A DNA stretch of 64,000 bases from Gammaproteobacteria bacterium (GTDB lineage Bacteria > Pseudomonadota > Gammaproteobacteria > SZUA-152), in NCBI GenBank assembly GCA_021647705.1, contig JAKIUF010000002.1, forward strand, positions 1-64,000, read 5' to 3'. The notes below the pieces were generated by a model that saw only the letters and a program-made list of their open reading frames with translations, did no database searches and was not told the DNA's origin. Positions 36,506 to 45,627 of this stretch are shown here, piece by piece; positions within the stretch are counted from its first letter, which is position 1, and every line of letters starts with the position of its first letter. Both the position numbers and the translations under genes were made by a program.

Positions 36506-36913
36506 CTAAAGATTGGATTCGTGATCTTTATAGTTTTCAATTAAATAGCGGATATTAAACGCGGCCGTGAGTCTATTCATGATATTCATGCAAACCATTC
36601 CGCCATCACGGAAATTTGATAAGTGGGTTCGGCTGACGTTTATTTTCATTGAGAGTTTGTTGATGGAGTCAAGGCCATCTTTGCGCTCACTGATGTTTGC
36701 TAATTCTTCCCGTAAACGTTCAACAAGGTTATCCATTCCGACAACATCATATTTGGGTAACCCTTGAATGAGTTGCGCTGCTTTAGTCAGCACATCTACG
36801 GTCTCCTGGAACGTGATTTTTTTACCGGATTCCAACTCGTGAGTGAGTTGTTCTACAGAATGCAGGCCATTTCCATGACTAAAAAGTTGCAAAACAGAAG
36901 CTGTTTTTTTCAT
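36506..36913 (-). CDS. Small helix-turn-helix-type protein
   Basis: 135 residues from ATG 36913 (AAGGAG with eight-base spacing; an in-frame start at 36985 lacks a site). The C-terminal part, LSMKINVSRTHLSNFRDGGM and a following VCMNIMNRLTAAFNI, looks like a Cro/XRE-type helix-turn-helix; the N-terminal half is charged and helical. Probably a transcription regulator of unknown target. Confidence 0.55.
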   Translation of the reverse strand: MKKTASVLQLFSHGNGLHSVEQLTHELESGKKITFQETVDVLTKAAQLIQGLPKYDVVGMDNLVERLREELANISERKDGLDSINKLSMKINVSRTHLSNFRDGGMVCMNIMNRLTAAFNIRYLIENYKDHESNL

Positions 36914-37029
36914 TAGCGGTATCTCCTTATTGTCCTGCCTGCAACAATAGTGGCAGCAGAGCCTCGTTGTCAATAGTAATAACACTTAAGTTGGGTCCCC
37001 CTTCCCAACCTAAGGGTTTATACTGAGTT

Positions 37030-37737
37030 TTAATACCTAAATAACAATAGCTTTCGGGTGTTGCTCCATTCTGGAAGGCCCACCTGCCCTTTCCATTCGT
37101 CCGGTACTCTTACTGTACCAAAAAGAGTATCCCAGAGCGTCACTGTTGCGTAGTTCCAACGGTGTAGTCCCCGCTCGTGATGGATCAAATGTTGTTCCGG
37201 TAATTGCATGAAATAACCAATCCATCGTAAACGTTTCGGTGTATGAATATTGGAATGATGAAAGATTTCCAACATGGACTCAATAATTAAAACGCAGAAA
37301 ATAATTTCCATGCTAGCGCCCAGAAATTTCCCAACAGCCAATATCACCAGTGAATCAATAACCATTTCAATGGGATGACGCCAGAATGTCACTCGGGTAT
37401 CCATATGTGCTGGCGCATGATGCATATAATGCACAAAGCGCCACAGGAAGCGGTTGCTATGCCGAATCCTATGATACCAATAGGCAACAAATGAATAAAT
37501 CAGATAGGCTGTCAACACTTGGCTCCAAAATGGCCAGCTATGCAAAGGTTGCCATATTGGAGGAATATGGGGCCAAATCGCCAATAGCCCACTCAACCAA
37601 GTAATTGCAAAAATCATCAATCCACACCAATGCTTAAACCACGTTTTTGGAATGGGGAACTGGCGGGCAGGCGCTACACGCTCAAATAAAAACAGTCCCA
37701 AAAACAATATTATTTCTAGCACACTTAGCTCATACAT
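37030..37737 (-). CDS. Fatty-acid hydroxylase / sterol desaturase family membrane protein
   Basis: 235 residues with about five hydrophobic segments and the three His clusters that bind the di-iron centre: HRIRH (89-93), HYMHH (103-107) and HHSNIH/HLIHH (160-165, 183-187). The family hydroxylates or desaturates membrane lipids. A ribosome-binding site (AAGGAGG) precedes the ATG. The substrate is not evident. Confidence 0.9.
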   Translation of the reverse strand: MYELSVLEIILFLGLFLFERVAPARQFPIPKTWFKHWCGLMIFAITWLSGLLAIWPHIPPIWQPLHSWPFWSQVLTAYLIYSFVAYWYHRIRHSNRFLWRFVHYMHHAPAHMDTRVTFWRHPIEMVIDSLVILAVGKFLGASMEIIFCVLIIESMLEIFHHSNIHTPKRLRWIGYFMQLPEQHLIHHERGLHRWNYATVTLWDTLFGTVRVPDEWKGQVGLPEWSNTRKLLLFRY

Positions 37738-38460
37738 CTTTTCCTCCTTAAATTATTTCCTGAGTAAGAGATTCGGAAAAAGGGATGCCATCTTTCACAA
37801 CAAAGATATCTTTGTATGCTTAATCTGCCGACGCCTTTAATCAGAATCTGGAAAATCGGAATACCCCTTCAATAACAGATATAGTGAGTATTTTGATAGG
37901 GTAATCCGCTTTGGAGCTTGTCGGGTTTGAGGCTCCTCACAAGAGAAAGCCATTTTAAGTCCATTTTTTTGATTATTTAAGGCAAATATCGAGCCTATTT
38001 AACAAAAATGGGCCAAAATGGTTTTTCGCCATAGATTCACTCTTAGTTCGACGGGCTCCAGTAACTATGATGCTCTGTTTTGAGGGTGAAGTGCATAAAA
38101 TTTACAACGAGTTATCATATTCAGAACATCGATGCCGAGGATTGTTAAGAGAAACAGCAATGAACCAAGAAATATTCAGGGAATGCGCCCACAGTTTTTT
38201 TTCTTGATTAATGCAGTTCATCAGTATTATTACTAACTGCTAGTAGTAGCGAAAATATTTTTGAAGGGGCGAGGTGGGCTATCAACACTTACTAACAGGT
38301 CGAACACCTTCAGCGAAAATGTTCGGTTAAAATATCCATTTTAAGAGCCTTAAGTGGGTCATTGAGAATGATAAGAGTATCCTTTTCAAGCGTCACCTCG
38401 TTAGAGAATGTACCTATTCAGATTTCCTCGGCTTACTGGGAGAGGCTATATTTTGTAAAA
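37738..38460. other. Gene-poor region
   Basis: About 720 bases without a gene-like frame and with many short AT-rich tracts. I find no RNA gene or terminal repeat that I can name. It lies between the hydroxylase and decayed sequence related to the downstream aminopropyltransferase. Confidence 0.5.
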
Positions 38461-38466
38461 AACCCA

Positions 38467-38611
38467 GCATGTAATTAACAGAGAAAATGGAAAAACAGAA
38501 CTAAAAATGAGTCAGCCTAACAAAATTGTTAATACGTCAACATGATTTTGTGTTATTTGTCATCATGGGTAGGTTGTGGGTTTATTTATGAATACGTGCT
38601 GTCACATTATA
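38467..38611 (+). pseudogene. Decayed copy of the 5' end of the gene at 39688
   Basis: From CATGTAATTAACAGAG to TGCTGTCACATTAT this stretch parallels 39648-39800, including the leader, the start region and the first 38 codons (CAACATGATTTTGTGTTATTTG, trimmed, against CAGCATGACTTTGTATTATTTG). It lacks an eight-base piece (TTTTAGCA) after CATCATGGGTA and contains several stops. Confidence 0.75.
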
Positions 38612-38638
38612 TAAAATAAGTCATCAAATTTTTACTTA

Positions 38639-38800
38639 TATACCCGTAACGTTTGGGATTTAGGCCTGACTGCACGCCCTATTGATTCCATGGCGGCGTT
38701 AAAATGTCTTGCAATAGAACGACTATTCCGCGTCATTTTGCCTAGCCATGAAATAAATATGATGCACATTCAGACCTAAATCCCAAACGTTACGGGTATA
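38639..38800. mobile_element. MITE-like element with 31-bp terminal inverted repeats
   Basis: Left end 38639-38669 and right end 38770-38800 are inverted repeats with a single mismatch. They begin TATACCCGTAACGTTTGGGA and continue TTTAGG(C/T)CTGA. The 100-base interior has no gene. The size (162 bases) and clean inverted ends fit a non-autonomous transposable element. Confidence 0.8.
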
Positions 38801-38942
38801 GTCATTAATTTCGCTGAATTGTCCTCATAAGTCATGAGAATAATTAAATACTGTAAGTAAAGCTCCTGTTTTCATTTAATTTCGGTCCTTGGGAACTATT
38901 CAACGTTGGGAGCAGAGAGATTTGGTTTTGGGTTATAGCATA

Positions 38943-39452
38943 ATGAAGAAAAAACTCATCTTTGTAGGGTTGTTTGTATTTTTTGTGGGGTTAACCTATG
39001 CCATTTTTAAAGAAAGTGGCTGGCAAATAAATACGCAAGAACGAGTAAAAATTTACGAAAAAGATTATCCCAGTCTCTATTCAATCGAAAGGGCTTTAGA
39101 TATTTTGGAAGAGGTTGAGTATGCTGCTATTGTATACACAACGAAGGCAATTCGTCACAATGATAGTTGGTTTTTCAGGTATATAATAACGCCTTTACAT
39201 TGGCAAGCTTCTGCCAGTGCTGATGTGCTTTATACTGTGATGGGAGAGGAGTACGAGACTATCGAATATGGGGCAACATCAAAAAATATATCGAATTATG
39301 CTGTTTTTGTAGCGTTATGCGTATCGGATGATATGGCATTATATGCTCCAGACAATGGATATATATTTCCAGCAACAGAAGAGCTTATTATTTATTTTAA
39401 AAATAGAAAAATAAATTCCTCTGCAACAAAAAATAATGGCACATGTCAATAG
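38943..39452 (+). CDS. Unknown membrane-anchored or secreted protein
   Basis: 169 residues from ATG 38943; an upstream in-frame ATG at 38889 would bury the signal. MKKKLIFVGLFVFFVGLTYA is a signal peptide or N-terminal anchor. The rest is soluble, with YAAIVYTTKAIRHNDSWFFR and an IEYGATSKNISNYAVFVALC stretch. No family recognised. It stands alone, downstream of the MITE-like element and upstream of the PspA-associated operon. Confidence 0.6.
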   Translation: MKKKLIFVGLFVFFVGLTYAIFKESGWQINTQERVKIYEKDYPSLYSIERALDILEEVEYAAIVYTTKAIRHNDSWFFRYIITPLHWQASASADVLYTVMGEEYETIEYGATSKNISNYAVFVALCVSDDMALYAPDNGYIFPATEELIIYFKNRKINSSATKNNGTCQ

Positions 39453-39687
39453 AAAGCTGCATAAATAAGAGGAGCTGTAAAATATTTCGACAGATTGTTT
39501 AGTGTGTTTTAAAAAATAAAAGATTAAATGTTTATGTAATTAATTTTTCCAAACCATCCTCACAGATTATAAAAATAATGATATGTCAATTATTCGGACC
39601 CCTGTAGTTTGTTGCAGGGGGTTGTGTTTTGTGAGGACTGAAAACTCGACATGTAATTAATAGAACAAACGGAACAAAAAGCTAAAA

Positions 39688-41400
39688 ATGAACCAGTTTC
39701 CATCAAAATTATCAGTACGTCAGCATGACTTTGTATTATTTGCCATCATGGGTATTTTAGCAGGTTGTGGGCTTATTTATGAATATTTGCTGTCACATTA
39801 TGCGGGGCGTATTTTAGGCGCGGTTGAACACGTCATTTTCGCCATGATTGGCGTAATGATAGTTGCAATGGGGCTGGGTGCTTTTGCAGCGCGTATTTTT
39901 AAATCGTATTTTAATGCTTTTGTCTGGTTGGAAGTCAGTATTGCCTTAATCGGTGTTAGCTCAGTGTTGGTGTTAGCCATGACTACTGCGCTGGCAAATA
40001 TTTTGCCGCAAATTCTGATGGAAACGTTTTTATTGCCCCCGGATTTAATTCCCCGTGGTGGCATGATTCTTTGGGCACATAAAATAGCCGCTATCATGCC
40101 GTATGTGGTCGGCTTTATTTTAGGGTTTCTTATAGGCATGGAAATTCCTTTAATTGCCAGTATTCGAGAAACCATTTATGGCGAGCATGTTGCACATAAT
40201 GCTGGCTCGGTTTATGGCGCAGACTATATTGGAGCGGGTATAGGTGCGGCCATTTGGGTTATGTTTATGCTGAGCCTACCTCCTACTACTGCGGCGGTAA
40301 TCACTGCCAGTGTTAATTTGTTGATTGGCTTGCTGTTTTATGGCGTGTATCGAAAACGCATTCGATTTGGTGTGTGGGTGGTCAGTGCGCACCTTTTGGT
40401 GGCCGGTGTTGTTATCGCGATTGCATTCAACGGTATCGATTGGGATAACGCCATGGAAGATTTGCTGTACAAAGATAAGGTCATTTTCAGTTATAACACC
40501 GAATATCAGCACGTTACCATTACTGAGCGTATTATGGACCCGGCCAAACCAAAAATCGTTTCGATGTTCATCAATGGACGCTCACAATTCGCCAGTAACG
40601 ATGAGGTGATTTACCATGCCATGTTGGTCGCGCCGGTCATGCATGCCTCTGCCCGCCATGACAATATTTTAATCATTGGAGGAGGGGATGGTCTCGCGCT
40701 ACGTGATGTATTGCGCTGGCAGCCTCAGTCGGTTGAGCTGATCGATATTGATGCCGCTATTGTGCAATTTTTTACCACTCCCCGTATCGAGAAGGGAAGA
40801 GTTGTTAATCAGGCTTTGCTGGATTTAAACCAGCATGCTTTCAGTGACCCACGGGTTCAGACGCATTTTGGCGATGCTTTCCTGAAGGTGGATGAACTGA
40901 TTCAGCAGCAGCGTTTGTATGATGTCATCATTGTGGATTTGCCCGATCCTAGCCACCCGGATCTGAACAAATTATATTCTGCACGCTTTTATGCCAAACT
41001 GAAAACACTGTTGACTGGTGATGGTGCTATGGTGGTGCAATCCACTTCGCCTTATCATGCCAAAAATACCTTTTTATCCATTGGTAAAACAGTGCAATAT
41101 GCAGGCTTTATGCATGTGGAGCAGTATCATCATAATGTGCCCAGTTTTGGCGAGTGGGGCTGGACCATTGCGACTAAAAACGGTGTGTCTGCAAAAGCCC
41201 GGCTGGAACAAAAAGACCGTCTGGAGGTCAATGATGGCTGGTCTACTCGAGGTGTTTTGTTGGCGGCATTTGAATTTAATCGACACTTTTTTGATCGGCT
41301 GGAAAATATAAAAGTCAATAGAATCAATAACCAAGCAGCCTATCAGTATCACAAGGCTGACTGGGAAAAACAGCAGGGAATATATATTATCGACAAATGA
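39688..41400 (+). CDS. Membrane-bound spermidine-synthase-like aminopropyltransferase
   Basis: 570 residues. The first 230 form about seven membrane helices (for example FAIMGILAGCGLIYEYLLSH); the rest is a spermidine-synthase (SpeE) fold with the SAM-type loop ILIIGGGDGLALRDVLRW, ELIDIDAAIV, and VIIVDLPDPSHPDLNKLYSA. Transfers aminopropyl groups from decarboxylated SAM to a polyamine, probably at the membrane. It leads the operon with DUF2170 and PspA, a partnership seen repeatedly around PspA genes. Confidence 0.88.
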   Translation: MNQFPSKLSVRQHDFVLFAIMGILAGCGLIYEYLLSHYAGRILGAVEHVIFAMIGVMIVAMGLGAFAARIFKSYFNAFVWLEVSIALIGVSSVLVLAMTTALANILPQILMETFLLPPDLIPRGGMILWAHKIAAIMPYVVGFILGFLIGMEIPLIASIRETIYGEHVAHNAGSVYGADYIGAGIGAAIWVMFMLSLPPTTAAVITASVNLLIGLLFYGVYRKRIRFGVWVVSAHLLVAGVVIAIAFNGIDWDNAMEDLLYKDKVIFSYNTEYQHVTITERIMDPAKPKIVSMFINGRSQFASNDEVIYHAMLVAPVMHASARHDNILIIGGGDGLALRDVLRWQPQSVELIDIDAAIVQFFTTPRIEKGRVVNQALLDLNQHAFSDPRVQTHFGDAFLKVDELIQQQRLYDVIIVDLPDPSHPDLNKLYSARFYAKLKTLLTGDGAMVVQSTSPYHAKNTFLSIGKTVQYAGFMHVEQYHHNVPSFGEWGWTIATKNGVSAKARLEQKDRLEVNDGWSTRGVLLAAFEFNRHFFDRLENIKVNRINNQAAYQYHKADWEKQQGIYIIDK

Positions 41401-41457
41401 TTGACATAATATGTCTCGGAAACATATTATGTCCCACTCTTGGATACCGGAGGAAAT

Positions 41458-41883
41458 ATGAGCACTGAAAAACTAGAGCAATTGATGAAGGGTTTAACGG
41501 ATAATCAAACATCCCATGGCGTCAGCCTGTCGGTTGAAATGTTTGATGCCGACAATAAGGTGGCCTGCATCAAACTGGAAGACCGGGAAGAATTCCCCAT
41601 CTATATGACCGCCGATGAAGGGCAAATACTGTGCATCAGTTATTTATTTGGAGACGCACAGGTAGACCCGGACAAGCGTACCGCCATGGTGGAAGCCATG
41701 CTGATGATGAATGTGTCCATTCCACTGTCAGCGTTTTCGAAAATCGGTGATCAGTACATTATGTTTGGTGCGCTGTCACCCAAAGCGAATATTGATGAAT
41801 TATTACATGAAATAGAACTGCTCAGTGACAATGTGTTGGAAGCCATTGAAGCAGTATCGGATTATTTAAAGGAGGCTGCGTAA
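41458..41883 (+). CDS. DUF2170 (YjfI-like) protein
   Basis: 141 residues from ATG 41458 with GGAGG four bases upstream. Contains HGVSLSVEMFDADNKVACIK and EFPIYMTADEGQILCISYLF, typical of DUF2170/YjfI. Always close to pspA-like genes; function unknown. The next gene starts after three bases. Confidence 0.87.
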   Translation: MSTEKLEQLMKGLTDNQTSHGVSLSVEMFDADNKVACIKLEDREEFPIYMTADEGQILCISYLFGDAQVDPDKRTAMVEAMLMMNVSIPLSAFSKIGDQYIMFGALSPKANIDELLHEIELLSDNVLEAIEAVSDYLKEAA

Positions 41884-41886
41884 GCC

Positions 41887-42582
41887 ATGGGTATATTTAA
41901 CAAGTTATTGACCGCCGTGCGTGGTGGTGCCACTGAAGTGGGTGAGGCGATTGTTGATTCACAGGCAATTCGTATTCTGGAACAGGAAATACGAGACTCC
42001 AAAAAAGCCCTGAACGATGCCAAGACCGGCCTGACATCGATTATGGCTGAAAAAATGGGTGTTGATCGAAAAGTAAAAGATCTTGGTGAAAAAATCAAAG
42101 AGCATGAAGGCTATGCTATTCAGGCAATGGACAAGGGTGATGAAAATTTAGCATTGGAAATAGCGACCAAAATTGCTGAATTTGAACATGAACTGTCCAT
42201 TCAGCAAGGTATACGTGATGGTTACGACACCAAGGTCGTCAGCCTGAAAAAAATGATCCGTCAAAGCGAGCGCAATATTCAAGCCATGGATCGCGAAGTG
42301 TCGGTGGTTAAAACAACGGCAAAAGTACAAAAAGCCAATGATCTGGCTTCGGCTAAATTTTCAGGCTCAAATTCATCGTTGAACAGTGCAACGGACTCAC
42401 TTGAGCGCATCAAGGCACGTCAGCAAAAACGTGAAGACCAGGCAGCAGCAGCAATGGAACTGCATTCCGATGAAAGCGGTGATGACCTGCAAGCCAAACT
42501 GAAAAATGCCGGTATTGTTGACTCGGGCAGCTCAGGCTCGTCGATTCTGGATCGGTTGAAAAAACAGAAAGGGCAGAGTTAG
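41887..42582 (+). CDS. PspA/IM30 family membrane-stress protein
   Basis: 231 residues. MGIFNKLLTAVRGGATEVGE is the amphipathic N-terminal helix region, followed by a long coiled coil (AIRILEQEIRDSKKALNDAK onward). ESCRT-III-like proteins that bind and mend the inner membrane. Corresponds to YjfJ in the E. coli yjf operon. Confidence 0.92.
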   Translation: MGIFNKLLTAVRGGATEVGEAIVDSQAIRILEQEIRDSKKALNDAKTGLTSIMAEKMGVDRKVKDLGEKIKEHEGYAIQAMDKGDENLALEIATKIAEFEHELSIQQGIRDGYDTKVVSLKKMIRQSERNIQAMDREVSVVKTTAKVQKANDLASAKFSGSNSSLNSATDSLERIKARQQKREDQAAAAMELHSDESGDDLQAKLKNAGIVDSGSSGSSILDRLKKQKGQS

Positions 42583-42584
42583 CT

Positions 42585-43226
42585 ATGGGGCTGTTTAGAT
42601 CGATATTGGGTGGTGGCGATAAGTCACCACCCGCTCGCACCGTTGAATCCCCAAAAGATTTACAGCCAGGGGATATGTTAAAAATGGAATTTGCTGAACA
42701 AACACTGATATCCGGGCAAACATTAAAAGTGTCTGAACAGGTGTTTTATGACATCAGTGCCGTCGAAAACTGCAAAACGGTTTCCATTCTGGAAGGAGCT
42801 GATCAACGTGTATTGCTATCCGTCAGCACAGTGAATCCGGAGCGACCTCTGGAACTGGCCATATCCGTTCTGCCCGAGAAGGTCTTTGATCTTTTTGGTC
42901 ATGATCAGTTTGTAGCCATTTTTGATGAGCCAGACAATACCGATCATCGTATTCAGCGCCGCACCAAGGTGGAATTGAATGAATTGCAAGGGTTTGTCGG
43001 TGATTCTTATTTTCAGGAACGCACCAACGAAGCCTATCGCAGCAAGAAAGACTGCCGCAGTGAAACACTCACCGATGCCGACTGGGATGGATTTGATTAT
43101 AAATTGCTGGTCACGAATGATCGATGCCATGCCGTTCGCATTGAAGTGTTTGATGGGGGCCGCACTGATGTTTATCTGATTGCTTATCTGGCATTAAATA
43201 AAGTAGAAGAATATTGGCTTGCGTAA
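42585..43226 (+). CDS. YjfK/DUF2491-like protein
   Basis: 213 residues. MGLFRSILGGGDKSP, then LQPGDMLKMEFAEQTLISGQ, WxxY-less sandwich strands, ending VYLIAYLALNKVEEYWLA. The order with the neighbours (yjfI-yjfJ-yjfK) supports YjfK; the LQPGDMLKM stretch also resembles DUF4178. Function unknown. Confidence 0.78.
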   Translation: MGLFRSILGGGDKSPPARTVESPKDLQPGDMLKMEFAEQTLISGQTLKVSEQVFYDISAVENCKTVSILEGADQRVLLSVSTVNPERPLELAISVLPEKVFDLFGHDQFVAIFDEPDNTDHRIQRRTKVELNELQGFVGDSYFQERTNEAYRSKKDCRSETLTDADWDGFDYKLLVTNDRCHAVRIEVFDGGRTDVYLIAYLALNKVEEYWLA

Positions 43227-43227
43227 T

Positions 43228-43548
43228 ATGACCGCAAAAAAAAATATCCCCAGCGCCTGGACGAAATCAGATAAAAATATTCGTGCCGTTCAGGTGATAT
43301 TTGAGTTGGAGCAGGAACAATTCAAAGCGGTACGCATTAAAGCCATTGAGCAGAATTTAAGCCCGTCAGATTACATTCGTGATATTGTCGGTTTACCACG
43401 AAAAAAACCCATACGTCCCCGATTGAGCATCAGCCTGTCAGCCGAAGATTATGAAATATTAGCCAAGCGTTACCAGTTGGCAGCAGATATGAAAGAAAAA
43501 ATCCGTGAAAAAATCAAAGAGGAACTGGTTAGCGCGACAAAAAAATGA
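43228..43548 (+). CDS. Small charged protein of the PspA operon
   Basis: 106 residues from ATG 43228, one base after the previous stop. NIRAVQVIFELEQEQFKAVR, then IKAIEQNLSPSDYIRDIVGLP and a repeat-like SISLSAEDYEILAKRYQL. The pattern of a short strand followed by two helices, present twice, hints at ribbon-helix-helix-like units. No firm family; probably a regulator or adaptor for the operon. Confidence 0.7.
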   Translation: MTAKKNIPSAWTKSDKNIRAVQVIFELEQEQFKAVRIKAIEQNLSPSDYIRDIVGLPRKKPIRPRLSISLSAEDYEILAKRYQLAADMKEKIREKIKEELVSATKK

Positions 43549-43570
43549 GTCACCGGCTTAACCCACCTTT

Positions 43571-44671
43571 ATGCATTTAATTCTACGTTATTTTATAAAA
43601 AAACGTGACAGACTAAGGCTCGGTGCGCAGCATGATTTATTGCGTTCCATCAGGAATTCGTGTTTTTTATTAGTGGTTATTTTCATTTTGCACAGTGCTT
43701 TTATGGTGCATTATGAGGGGCTGAGCATAGGAGATGCGGTCTGGTTGACATTCACCACGGCCACTACCGTGGGCTATGGCGACATATCAGCCAGTACCAC
43801 GCAGGGGCGTATTGCCACCGTTTTTCTGATTTATCTCGGCGGTATTTTTATATTAGCCAAAGTGGTTGGCGATTATTTTGATTACCGTTTTGCCGTGCGT
43901 GAACAAAAAACCAAAGGTCATTGGAGTTGGGATATGAACCAGCATATCGTTATTTTAAATACCCCTTCGCATTCTGGTGAGCGTTACCTGCAACGACTGA
44001 TACAACAGTTCAGGGCAACCGCTCACTATAAAGACACCACCATTTATCTGCTGACCCGGCAGTTTCCGCAAGGTTTACCGGACTTCATAACCCAGCTCGA
44101 CGATGTAGTGCATTACAATGGCAGCTCCAGCAACCCGCAAGACCTGGTTGCCGTTTGTGTTGCGCAGGCCCGCGATATTATTGTGCTGGCAAAAGATGAA
44201 AACGATGAAAACTCCGATGGGCGCACATTTGATATTTTGCATCGTTTAAAAGATTTAAACGTCAAAGCCAACATCCTGGCGGAATGTGTTGAAGATAGCA
44301 ATCGTAAGCGGCTTGAAGATGCTGGGGCGAATATTGTACTACGACCCATTCGTGCATACCCTGAAATGATTGTGCGTGCCTTTGATGCGCCGGGCTCGGA
44401 GCGCATTATCGAAAACATGTTTAACAGCGAAGGGGACGAATACCGGCGATACGATGTGGAAATAAGCAACATGGACTGGTGTGATATAGTCGCACGCCTG
44501 ATTACCCATGACGCCGGCATTGCCGTAGCCTACATTGATCGTCACAGCCAGGAGCTGGTGTACAATCCGCCCGCCCGCGCAAAACCGGATATGCAGGCAT
44601 TGATTACTATCAGCAAGGATACCAATATGCACAGCAATGATGATGTGAGAGCATTGATTTCACAGGAGTAA
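43571..44671 (+). CDS. Potassium channel with TrkA-N-like domain (Kch-like)
   Basis: 366 residues. Two membrane helices flank the selectivity filter TTVGYGD (65-71); a C-terminal part of about 250 residues has a Rossmann-type RCK/TrkA-N domain (IVILNTPSHSGERYLQRLIQ, IIVLAKDENDENSDGRTFDI). Ion channel genes recur in PspA/DUF350 operons. Start at ATG 43571 has only a weak ribosome-binding site. Confidence 0.9.
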   Translation: MHLILRYFIKKRDRLRLGAQHDLLRSIRNSCFLLVVIFILHSAFMVHYEGLSIGDAVWLTFTTATTVGYGDISASTTQGRIATVFLIYLGGIFILAKVVGDYFDYRFAVREQKTKGHWSWDMNQHIVILNTPSHSGERYLQRLIQQFRATAHYKDTTIYLLTRQFPQGLPDFITQLDDVVHYNGSSSNPQDLVAVCVAQARDIIVLAKDENDENSDGRTFDILHRLKDLNVKANILAECVEDSNRKRLEDAGANIVLRPIRAYPEMIVRAFDAPGSERIIENMFNSEGDEYRRYDVEISNMDWCDIVARLITHDAGIAVAYIDRHSQELVYNPPARAKPDMQALITISKDTNMHSNDDVRALISQE

Positions 44672-44674
44672 ACA

Positions 44675-45616
44675 ATGCAAACAAATAAATTGAGGATATT
44701 GACTTATTCAGTGGGCCTCTTGCTGATAGTAGCTTTGTTATCAGCCTGCGGAAACCGCTTTGAAGAACGGTTACGTGGCGTCCACAAAGATGTGCAATCC
44801 AGCCTGACATATTTAAAAAATCAGCTGGATGCGCGTGAGTTAAGTAATGCCTTATTGCTTGATAAGTATGCCAACGCATTAATTCAGCAAAAACCGGATT
44901 ATGCGGATATTGCTACATTATTAAAAAAAGAAGCGACCTCGCAAGGTAAAGCCTATATCACACTGAGCGAGCGATTGGCCGCAGTCAGTCTAACGCCAAC
45001 CAGTACAGAAGCAGCCGCTAGCGGTTTACAAGAATTACAATTAATCAATTCAGCTGCTGATGTTTATGAGTTCAATAACAGCTTAGCAGATGTTGTCAAT
45101 ACGCTTGCCGCATTATCTGATGGCCAACTGGCGGTCATCAATGTGCCTGCATCACAGCAAGCCAGTGCACAGAAGGCCAACGCGCTGGTCGGTAATCCGG
45201 CCTACGGCGGTTGGACTCAAAACAGTAGCGGGCAATCTTTTTGGGCCTGGTATGGCATGTACGCCATGTTTAGTAATGTAATGGGCATGAATCGTTATAA
45301 CTACAATTCATGGTCATCACGTCCCCATTACAGTTATTACGGAAATTATGGTCGTAACCGCTGGGGCTCAAATACGGATGTTGCCCGGAATCAGAATTTA
45401 AGCAAACGCTATCCCAGTAGATATAACAAGCCCAGTGCAGCAACCAACGCCCGTTATGCAAGAACAGCCAAACGCTCATCCAGTTTTGGCGGGGCTTCAT
45501 CAAAATCGACATCAAAGTCCTCATCAAAATCATCCTCATCTCGCTACAGCTCATATGGCTCCAGTAGTCGAAGTTCGTCATATTCAGGCTCACGCAGCTC
45601 TCGCTCAGGCAAATAA
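44675..45616 (+). CDS. Lipoprotein with Ser/Arg-rich tail
   Basis: 313 residues. Lipobox LLSACG at the end of the signal, then a helical domain (FEERLRGVHKDVQSSLTYLK), a central aromatic stretch (SFWAWYGMYAMFSNVMGMNR, RPHYSYYGNYGRNRWGSN), and a C-terminal 70-residue tail dominated by serine and arginine (SSKSTSKSSSKSSSSRYSSY). Anchored in the outer or inner membrane. Starts three bases after the channel gene. Confidence 0.8.
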   Translation: MQTNKLRILTYSVGLLLIVALLSACGNRFEERLRGVHKDVQSSLTYLKNQLDARELSNALLLDKYANALIQQKPDYADIATLLKKEATSQGKAYITLSERLAAVSLTPTSTEAAASGLQELQLINSAADVYEFNNSLADVVNTLAALSDGQLAVINVPASQQASAQKANALVGNPAYGGWTQNSSGQSFWAWYGMYAMFSNVMGMNRYNYNSWSSRPHYSYYGNYGRNRWGSNTDVARNQNLSKRYPSRYNKPSAATNARYARTAKRSSSFGGASSKSTSKSSSKSSSSRYSSYGSSSRSSSYSGSRSSRSGK

Positions 45617-45627
45617 GGAAACAAACA

